This document shows positions 58,619 to 64,000 of a stretch of 64,000 bases of DNA, one piece after another. A program made the position numbers and the translations under genes. The DNA lies in NCBI RefSeq assembly GCF_014647595.1, contig NZ_BMPM01000008.1, forward strand, positions 28,766-92,765. The letters are read 5' to 3'. This DNA comes from Paenarthrobacter histidinolovorans. GTDB taxonomy: Bacteria; Actinomycetota; Actinomycetes; Actinomycetales; Micrococcaceae. The stretch's first letter is position 1. The number at the start of each line of letters is the position of its first letter. The notes under the pieces are model-generated. The model ran no database searches and was not told where the DNA came from. It worked only from the letters and a program-made list of their open reading frames with translations.

Positions 58619-59791
58619 CTATTTTGGCTGAAGCTGGGCAGCGCCCAGGTGCGGGTACTCCGCCGAACGGCCCTGGAACTCAAGGATGTCCGGATTGCGG
58701 ATGACGCCGTCGCGGATTTCGATGGCACGCGAGATGGTCTCGTTGGCGTCCCACCCGTCCGGTCCTGCCACTACAGTGTCGAGGAATGGAAGGAGGGCCT
58801 CGCTGATTTCCCAGCTGGCCGAATTCCAAAGATACGACGGGCTGTGGTCCACCGCGTAGTAGTTGACGTGACCGCCGACGCGGAACATCGGCTCGTCGAA
58901 CGTGGTGGTGCGAGCCCAGCTGAATCCCATGCCTTCGTCGCAGGAAACGTCAACAATCAGGCTGTCCGGCTGGAACTCCGTCAGGTCTTCGGTCCGCAAG
59001 TACGTCAGCGGAGAGTTCGGATCCTGCAGGGTGCAATTGACCACGATGTCCGCGGCCGCAAGGAACGGAGCCAAGGGCTTGCGCCCGTTGTTCGTGATGA
59101 CCTCGCTGAGGAACGGGGCCTTGCTGTCGTGGTCGAACTGCACAATGCGCACCGAATGGATCGGGGACCCGACGGCGGCCACGCCCCGGTTGGTCAGCAC
59201 CTGGACATCATGGACGCCGTGGGCATTCAGGGCCGTGACAGCACCGCGTGCTGTGGCACCGAAACCGATGACCACAGCACTCAGCCGCCGGCCATAGTCA
59301 CCGGTTGAACCAGTGAGCGCCAACGCATGCAGCACCGAACAGTACCCGGCGAGCTCGTTGTTCTTATGGAAAACGTGCAGGCCAAAACCGCCGTCGCCGG
59401 CCCAATGGTTCATGGCCTCAAAGGCGATGAGCGTGAGCTTCTTATCGATGGCCAGCTGGGTGATGGCACGGTCCTGCACACAGTGGGGCCAGCCCCAGAG
59501 CGTCTGGCCATCGCGGAGTTCGGCAAGATCCTGGGCCTGCGGCTTGGGCAGAAGGATGACGTCACTGTTGGCGATCAGTTCCTGACGAGTGCCGAGTCCG
59601 CCAACCAACGATTCAAGCTTGCTGTCCGGGACGCCGAAACGCTCGCCGTAGCCATGCTCGAAGCGGAGTTGTTGCCGGACGTCAGGCGCAATGCGCTCCA
59701 AATGCTGCGGATGGATGGGGAGGCGCCGCTCGTTCGGCTTCAGTGAGGTAGCAAGGACGCCTATGCTCAGCTGGCCGTTGGCTGCGGTCAC
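58619..59791 (-). CDS. N(5)-(carboxyethyl)ornithine synthase-like dehydrogenase (AlaDH/PNT family)
   Basis: A 390-residue protein with the alanine dehydrogenase/transhydrogenase layout: early SLKPNERRLPIHPQHL and GYGERFGVPD, then the nucleotide-binding VIGFGATARGAVTALNAHG in place of the usual GxGxxG. These fit the CEOS group, which reductively joins pyruvate to the side-chain amine of ornithine (or lysine), or another AlaDH-like reaction. The GTG start overlaps the stop of the small protein gene by 4 bp (GTGA). Product identity is by family and not certain. Confidence 0.75.
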   Translation of the reverse strand: MTAANGQLSIGVLATSLKPNERRLPIHPQHLERIAPDVRQQLRFEHGYGERFGVPDSKLESLVGGLGTRQELIANSDVILLPKPQAQDLAELRDGQTLWGWPHCVQDRAITQLAIDKKLTLIAFEAMNHWAGDGGFGLHVFHKNNELAGYCSVLHALALTGSTGDYGRRLSAVVIGFGATARGAVTALNAHGVHDVQVLTNRGVAAVGSPIHSVRIVQFDHDSKAPFLSEVITNNGRKPLAPFLAAADIVVNCTLQDPNSPLTYLRTEDLTEFQPDSLIVDVSCDEGMGFSWARTTTFDEPMFRVGGHVNYYAVDHSPSYLWNSASWEISEALLPFLDTVVAGPDGWDANETISRAIEIRDGVIRNPDILEFQGRSAEYPHLGAAQLQPK

Positions 59792-59922
59792 TTCTTGTTG
59801 CCGGTAGAGGGCTTTGCGGCCTCGGTGGCGGAGGACTCGGAAGCCCGCTTGTCCGCACGTTTTTCCTTGATGGATTTACTGGATTTCTTTGATGCGGTTT
59901 GGCGCGGTGACTTGTCGCCCAT
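59788..59922 (-). CDS. Small Lys/Ser-rich conserved actinobacterial protein
   Basis: A 44-residue, strongly basic protein beginning MGDKSPRQTASKKSSK. Proteins with this start are common in actinobacteria and have no known role; the composition suggests a disordered nucleic-acid- or ribosome-associated peptide. GGGAG lies upstream of the ATG. Its stop overlaps the start of the dehydrogenase gene by 4 bp, so translation of the two is coupled. The frame extends further upstream into the repeat region, but the ATG at 59922 is clearly the start. Confidence 0.75.
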   Translation of the reverse strand: MGDKSPRQTASKKSSKSIKEKRADKRASESSATEAAKPSTGNKK

Positions 59923-60010
59923 GATGGCTCCCTTAGAGCGGAGTCGAAATGACTCCTGACTCCTGACGATACACCTACCCAAGGTGCCCCCGCCCCGGCA
60001 CTCCCCGCGC

Positions 60011-60067
60011 GGGCGCGCTTTGGTTCGGGCCGCGCTTTGGCGGGGGCCGCGCTTTGGCGGGGGCCGC
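60011..60067. repeat. 17-bp GC-rich tandem repeat
   Basis: Two perfect 17-bp units (60027-60043 and 60044-60060, core GGGCCGCGCTTTGGCGG) flanked by a degenerate copy on each side. Between the small-protein gene and the tRNA gene. Probably a replication-slippage product. Confidence 0.75.
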
Positions 60068-60087
60068 CGTCGGGCATCAACGCCCGG

Positions 60088-60140
60088 CAGACAAAAGAAC
60101 CCCGGCAAACAAATGAACCCCTGCGAACAAAAGAACCCCG
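60088..60140. repeat. Three copies of an ACAAAAGAACCCC-type motif
   Basis: Units at 60088-60104, 60105-60121 and 60122-60140 (17, 17 and 19 bp). On the minus strand each reads GGGGTTC followed by a T-rich tract (TTTTG or ATTTG), the same sequence that forms the U-rich tail of the tRNA terminator. They look like repeated terminator tails downstream of the tRNA gene. Confidence 0.65.
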
Positions 60141-60162
60141 GATCCAAAAAGGATCCGGGGTT
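60134..60162 (-). terminator. Terminator of tRNA-Gly
   Basis: Perfect 12-bp arms AACCCCGGATCC and complement (60134-60145 and 60151-60162) with a 5-nt loop. On the minus strand it is followed by CTTTTGTT. It lies 7 nt beyond the tRNA 3' end. Confidence 0.85.
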
Positions 60163-60168
60163 TCGCTG

Positions 60169-60239
60169 AGCGGGCGACGGGAATCGAACCCGCGTATCGA
60201 GCTTGGGAAGCTAGCGCTCTACCATTGAGCTACGCCCGC
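60169..60239 (-). tRNA. tRNA-Gly (anticodon CCC)
   Basis: A 71-nt cloverleaf on the minus strand. The acceptor stem GCGGGCG pairs with CGCCCGC; the D arm is GCTC/GAGC; the anticodon loop is TTCCCAA, giving CCC for glycine GGG codons; the T arm has GTTCGATTC. CCA is not encoded. The anticodon stem has one U-C mismatch (second pair), where a U-A pair would be expected. Confidence 0.95.
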
Positions 60240-60339
60240 GCTGCCCGACGAAAATCAATCGGGCGAGTCCTAGCTTAGCGCAGTTGCGGCGCTCCCCAGG
60301 ACAGGCACTCCGTCCGGCCGAACGTGCCCGTTCGGGTCC

Positions 60340-61818
60340 TTATTTGAACAGCGTCATTGAGCCCCAGCCGTTGCCCACCTGGCGTTGGGAGCCCCACACT
60401 CCGGTCCCCAAACCGTAGTCCACCAAGAAGCCATCCACGGTCTGGGCAGTGATGCTGCGTGTTCCCGGACCCGACAAGCCGAAGCTGGGCACCAGTGCTT
60501 TCATGGTTCCCCACCCCGAACCGATGCTGCCAGGCAGCCCCTTGAAGCCTCCCACGCCGTTCCCGGGGTAGTTCAGCAGAAGGCCGGACGCAGTGGTGGC
60601 AAGGATGTCGTTGGCGCCGTCTGCGTCCCAATCCGCCATGGTCAGCCCCAGTCCGGCCCAGCCCGTTCCAATATCAACCCGGTAGGTCAACGCACGGCCG
60701 GAGGTGTTGGGGTAGTAGCGCAGGCCGCCATCCGGGAAATACCCCACAACGCCCGGGTAACCCTGGTTGCTGGACCACTTGCCCACGGTGATGGTCATGG
60801 CGTCCCAGTCCCCCGTGCCCACCACGATCTGGGTGGAAAAAGCACCGCCCGGCCAACCCTTGAACAGGCCCAGGGTGCCGTTGTTCCATTGCGCCAGCAG
60901 GTCGTAGACGCCGTCAGAATCCCAATCCACCACGAACGCCTGCTTCAGTCCCGTCCAGTTGGAACCAATCTGCACGGGAACGCCGTAGCCACCACTCGGA
61001 AGCGCGGGGTAGCGAAGGAGCCGTCCCGAAGGGTCCGCCGCCACCAGGTCCGCCCCGGAGGTGATGCTCGCATACACACTGGGGTTGCCGGAGAAATATT
61101 GCTCCAAAGTGGCGAACCCGCGGCGCTTCATATCCGTTGCCAGATCCAATCCGACGTAGCGCAGGTGCCACGGTTCATAGCTGTACCCGGTGATGTTGGT
61201 GTAACCATTGGGGTACCGGACGATGAAACCGTATTTGTGCGCGTTCGCAGCCACCCAGATGCCGGCTGCAGTGTCCCCGAAACAGGTGCTGAGTCCACAG
61301 GAACCATTGGCGTTTCCGACATCCACGGCAAGCCCCGTTTGATGCTCACTGTAACCGGGCCTTGCGGAGATCAGATCCGCCTGCGCCTGGCCATAAAGGT
61401 TCACATAGGACGAGTACACCTGTTGCTGCTGGGCGTAGGAACGGTAGCCGCTCACGGCAGCCAGCCCGCCGGTTCCGGCATCTGCCGCACCCTGGAAAAG
61501 GCCATTGAGCCACGCTGCGGCCTCGGCCCGGAGATACTGGCCCGAACCACGGGCATTCACCAGATCTGCCGGGGCGTAGGTGGCCGGGTTCAGCGGGCGG
61601 GACTTGTTCACGAGGACGGACAAGTTGGCAGGATCACCCGCGGGATCGAGCCCGGGCAGCGGATTGGCGGCCGACGGCACCATCGCGTTCACGACGGCGG
61701 GTACAGCGCCGGCCGCGGGAGCGAGGGCAGACGCCAGCGCCAGAGCGAGGAAGGCAGCGCAAGCAGCCATCCGGCGTCGGGCGTTTCTTCTTGTTCCCGG
61801 TCGGTCGTGAACCTGCAT
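60340..61818 (-). CDS. Secreted M15 D-alanyl-D-alanine carboxypeptidase with FG-GAP-like C-terminal module
   Basis: A 492-residue secreted protein. A basic, hydrophobic signal peptide (RRNARRRMAACAAFLALALAS) is followed by a peptidase M15/VanY domain: SGYRSYAQQQ, the zinc motif SEHQTGLAVDVG (HxxGxAxD) and EPWHLRYVG (ExWH). From about residue 250 the C terminus is a ~230-residue run of FG-GAP/VCBS-like repeats (FVVDWDSDGVYDLL, LTMADWDADGANDIL), probably a beta-propeller that binds the wall or carbohydrate. Starts at 61830 and 61818 both fit; 61818 has a G-rich site. Peptidoglycan cross-link trimming is the expected role. Confidence 0.9.
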   Translation of the reverse strand: MQVHDRPGTRRNARRRMAACAAFLALALASALAPAAGAVPAVVNAMVPSAANPLPGLDPAGDPANLSVLVNKSRPLNPATYAPADLVNARGSGQYLRAEAAAWLNGLFQGAADAGTGGLAAVSGYRSYAQQQQVYSSYVNLYGQAQADLISARPGYSEHQTGLAVDVGNANGSCGLSTCFGDTAAGIWVAANAHKYGFIVRYPNGYTNITGYSYEPWHLRYVGLDLATDMKRRGFATLEQYFSGNPSVYASITSGADLVAADPSGRLLRYPALPSGGYGVPVQIGSNWTGLKQAFVVDWDSDGVYDLLAQWNNGTLGLFKGWPGGAFSTQIVVGTGDWDAMTITVGKWSSNQGYPGVVGYFPDGGLRYYPNTSGRALTYRVDIGTGWAGLGLTMADWDADGANDILATTASGLLLNYPGNGVGGFKGLPGSIGSGWGTMKALVPSFGLSGPGTRSITAQTVDGFLVDYGLGTGVWGSQRQVGNGWGSMTLFK

Positions 61819-62034
61819 GACGCCCCCCATTGGTTTTATCCAGCGGCTGGCACTCTACCCCCGGCTGGAACGCGTGTCAGCAGTGCGCGCAAAAAAATCC
61901 GCAGGTAACCATTCGGTCAAGGCTCGGAAGTCGTGTGTCGTCACCGTGCCGGGCTGACTATTCTGAACTTGTTAGCTGCTGCGTATGGGGAACCCGGCTA
62001 CGACATTTGAACCGTAGGCCGAAAGAGGTTTTCC

Positions 62035-62472
62035 GTGGCATTCGCAGCCAATGAAGTGGTGATCAGTCGGGACGCCATGACCGTCTACGGATTCCTCATG
62101 GACGGGATGAACAACTCACTCTGGCGTTCAGACGTGCGGAGCATCGCGCTCCGATCAGGCGTTCGCGGCCAAAAGGGCGCGTTGTACCAGCAGACCGTCG
62201 CTGGACCGGGCGGCCGGCCCATCGCGGCTGATTTCACCATCACCGAGGCACGCCCCGGCGCGGAAGTCCGGTACGCCGTCGTGGCCGGTCCTGCGCGGCC
62301 CACCGGCGGCTACTACCTCAGCACCGAAGGTGACACCACCCGGCTACGCTTCGCACTGGAGTACCACCCCAAGGGCCTGCGCAAGCTCATGAACGGGATG
62401 ATCCAAAAAGCCCTGGAAGTTGAAGTCGGGCAGCTGGAACGGCTGAAGACCGCGATCGAATCCAGCTCCTAG
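62035..62472 (+). CDS. SRPBCC family protein
   Basis: A 145-residue START/Bet v1-like helix-grip protein. VVISRDAMTVYGFLMDGMNNSLW, the acidic GPGGRPIAADFTITEA segment, and the late helix GLRKLMNGMIQKALEVEVGQLERLK fit the polyketide cyclase/SRPBCC fold, which binds hydrophobic ligands. It starts at GTG 62035 with AGAGG upstream. It faces the M15 gene divergently and overlaps the CAP-protein gene by 4 bp at its 3' end. Ligand unknown. Confidence 0.85.
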   Translation: MAFAANEVVISRDAMTVYGFLMDGMNNSLWRSDVRSIALRSGVRGQKGALYQQTVAGPGGRPIAADFTITEARPGAEVRYAVVAGPARPTGGYYLSTEGDTTRLRFALEYHPKGLRKLMNGMIQKALEVEVGQLERLKTAIESSS

Positions 62473-64000
62473 CTGGCGAACCTCAGCCCGCCCCAACCAT
62501 TGCCGATCGTCACAGGGGTGGTGAGCCGTCCCGAGGTCAGGTCCCAGTACTCCACCATGCCATTGCGGTCCAGGCCTGCCACGCCCACAGAATCCGGTCC
62601 CGTGAGCCCGCTCAAAGCCCTCAACCCTGTGTAGTCCGTCCACGCGCTGCCCACAACGGGGCGTGATTCCTGTTTCGGTGTGCCCAGTCCGCTGCCGCGG
62701 TACAGGCGCAAGGTGCCGTTCGGCTCAGTACTGAGCAGGTCCTCAAAGCCATCGGCGTTGTAATCCACCATGGTTACCCGGACGGACGGGTTGCCGGTGC
62801 CAATCGCAGCCTGGCTGCGGATATAGGCCAAGCCCGTGTTCTTGTACAAGTACAGGTTGCCGCCCTGGTCCATCGCTACGATCTGGGGAAGCCTGTTGTT
62901 GGCGCACCACGTTCCCACGGAAATGTTCAGCGTGCCCCAGCCCTGGCCCAAAACCACCGGATCCTTGAAGCCGCCGGTTTGCAGTCCCGGATACACCAGG
63001 AGTGCGCCGTCCAGCCGTTGATAGAGCAGGTCAAAGACGCCGTCGCGGTCCCAATCCACCACAAAAAGCTCTTTGAGGCCCACAAATCCGGCGCCGATCC
63101 GCTTCCCCAGCCCGAACCGGCCGTTACCCCAGGACGGGTACGCCGTCACTGAACCGTCGCCGGCGATCGACACCAGATCAGCAGCACTGCTGATTGCTGC
63201 GGCACTCAAGTCGACAGTTGGTGGTTGGTGCTTGGACCCTGGTTCGCACACGGCCACAGGGTCAGTGGGCGGTGTAACCGTTCCACCCGGGCTGGTGGTG
63301 GTTCCTGCCGGCAACGTTGTGTAGCCGAAGAAATTGACCACGCCCCACAGCGTGTAGCGGTTGGGCGTCGTCTGCCAGTTGCCGTCCGTGTAGGTGATGC
63401 CGATACCCATCACATTGAACCGGGGATCCCGCAGCAAAGCATCGTGGCCCGGCGAGCCCTTCCACCACTCCACCAGTTGAGCCGCGTCGCGGTCCCAGCG
63501 GACAGCAATGACCTCACCCGCCCCGTTGTTCGGATTCATCGCCCGCGGGTCCGTCCAGAAGTTGGGCCGGTGCTGGATCACTTCACGGGTAGCGATGCTG
63601 TTTGACCACTCCTGCGCCAGGTTGGCCACTGTGGCGTGGTACTTCACCGGTGCCAGGCCCAACGACGCCCGGTAGCTGTTGATCTCGTTGAACACCGTGA
63701 GGATCGCCGCGCTGTTGTTGTCGGGAAGCAGCGCCAAAGCGCCGTCCTCGAGATTGGGGTCGTGGCCCGGAGCCTTGCCGGGGAAGGGGGTGGGGGATTC
63801 GGTGGGGGTTTGCGTGGGTGTCGGTGTCGGTGTTGGTGTCGCAGTCGGCGTTGGTGTGGCTGGTTGCGTCGGAGCGGCTGTTGGCGAGGGGGAGGGGGAG
63901 GGGCCCGCGGCCTCGGCCGTCGGCGTCGTTACTGGAGCGCCGCTGTCGGCGGTCTCTTCCGAGGCCGGCTGCGTTTCGACTGGCGGGGCCGTGGTGGCGA
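62469..64000 (-). CDS. Secreted CAP-domain protein with Pro/Thr-rich linker and FG-GAP-like module, N terminus beyond window
   Basis: The frame is open to the right edge, so the start and any signal peptide lie outside. In order: an Ala/Pro/Thr/Ser-rich linker of about 80 residues (short TPTPTPT runs), then a CAP/SCP domain (TVFNEINSYRASLGL, HRPNF, GAGEVIAVRW, WWKGSPGHDALLRDP, LWGVVNFFGY). After a gap come FG-GAP-like repeats (FVVDWDRDGVFDLL, VTMVDYNADGFEDLL) ending IGNGWGGLRFAS. The module is collinear with that of the M15 protein. A TTG at 63735-63737 could be mistaken for a start, but the linker continues in frame. Probably an extracellular wall-associated protein. Confidence 0.88.
   Translation of the reverse strand, partial: ATTAPPVETQPASEETADSGAPVTTPTAEAAGPSPSPSPTAAPTQPATPTPTATPTPTPTPTQTPTESPTPFPGKAPGHDPNLEDGALALLPDNNSAAILTVFNEINSYRASLGLAPVKYHATVANLAQEWSNSIATREVIQHRPNFWTDPRAMNPNNGAGEVIAVRWDRDAAQLVEWWKGSPGHDALLRDPRFNVMGIGITYTDGNWQTTPNRYTLWGVVNFFGYTTLPAGTTTSPGGTVTPPTDPVAVCEPGSKHQPPTVDLSAAAISSAADLVSIAGDGSVTAYPSWGNGRFGLGKRIGAGFVGLKELFVVDWDRDGVFDLLYQRLDGALLVYPGLQTGGFKDPVVLGQGWGTLNISVGTWCANNRLPQIVAMDQGGNLYLYKNTGLAYIRSQAAIGTGNPSVRVTMVDYNADGFEDLLSTEPNGTLRLYRGSGLGTPKQESRPVVGSAWTDYTGLRALSGLTGPDSVGVAGLDRNGMVEYWDLTSGRLTTPVTIGNGWGGLRFAS

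Noticed and set aside
57190..58728. 512-codon minus-strand frame opposite the MFS exporter
   Set aside because: Shadow of a clear 12-span transporter; His/Gln/Glu-rich composition with no motif.
60385..61908. 507-codon plus-strand frame opposite the M15 peptidase
   Set aside because: Antisense shadow; the M15 zinc motifs and signal peptide are on the other strand.
63770..63900. GGTGTC/GGTGTT runs as a phase-variable repeat
   Set aside because: They encode the Thr/Pro linker of the CAP protein with varied codons, and the repeat is too irregular to suggest slippage control.

Overview
This window looks like a chromosomal segment of a high-GC actinobacterium of the Micrococcaceae, most likely Arthrobacter, Paenarthrobacter or Pseudarthrobacter. 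The evidence is the G+C-rich coding sequence, frequent GTG/TTG starts, many 1-8 nt start/stop overlaps, a 395-residue actinobacterial xylose isomerase, TIM-barrel rhamnose isomerase with fused aldolase/dehydrogenase, and a small Lys/Ser-rich protein typical of actinobacteria. I saw no rRNA, CRISPR array, insertion sequence, phage or plasmid gene. The assignment comes from reading the sequence; no database was searched.

Layout. 1-6.5 kb: end of a lipoprotein solute-binding gene, a luciferase-like flavin oxidoreductase, a trehalose-phosphatase-like/GH15 fusion whose phosphatase motif I is degenerate, an AEC-family permease, panD and an OsmC-like protein. 6.5-11.4 kb: a two-component flavin monooxygenase system (StyA-like oxygenase, flavin reductase) with an amidohydrolase between its two halves, opposite a TetR regulator across a 790-bp repeat-bearing intergenic region. 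11.4-17.7 kb: L-rhamnose operon (rhaM, rhaI, bifunctional aldolase/dehydrogenase, rhaB) with a divergent LacI-type regulator. 17.7-25.5 kb: M20 amidohydrolase and two LysR regulators facing a RidA-racemase-amino acid ABC importer operon. 25.5-29.1 kb: SDR, acyl-CoA synthetase and a GAF-LuxR regulator.

29.1-46 kb is a plant-polysaccharide sugar region: a ROK regulator with MFS transporter, carboxylesterase and GH3 glycosidase; the L-arabinose operon araBDA plus an aldose epimerase with its LacI-type regulator; and D-xylose genes xylAB with a ROK regulator. The rha, ara and xyl promoters each carry a readable operator overlapping or lying between the -35 and -10 boxes. 46-54 kb: a BrkB-like membrane protein, a truncated hemoglobin, and a second putative sugar operon (Gfo/Idh oxidoreductase, DUF993 protein, TIM-barrel isomerase) facing a LacI regulator with an esterase. 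54-64 kb: GNAT, ArsR with a divergent NAD-binding protein, LysR with a divergent MFS exporter, an opine-type dehydrogenase, tRNA-Gly(CCC), and two secreted proteins (M15 peptidase and CAP domain) that share the same C-terminal FG-GAP-like module.

Most notable: the fusion protein with a lost HAD nucleophile (1601-4237); two copies of a 48-bp palindrome with compensatory changes between convergent stop codons (4247-4294 and 17665-17712); the monooxygenase/amidohydrolase operon with its approximately 500-nt leader; and the Gfo/Idh-DUF993-isomerase operon with paired operators.
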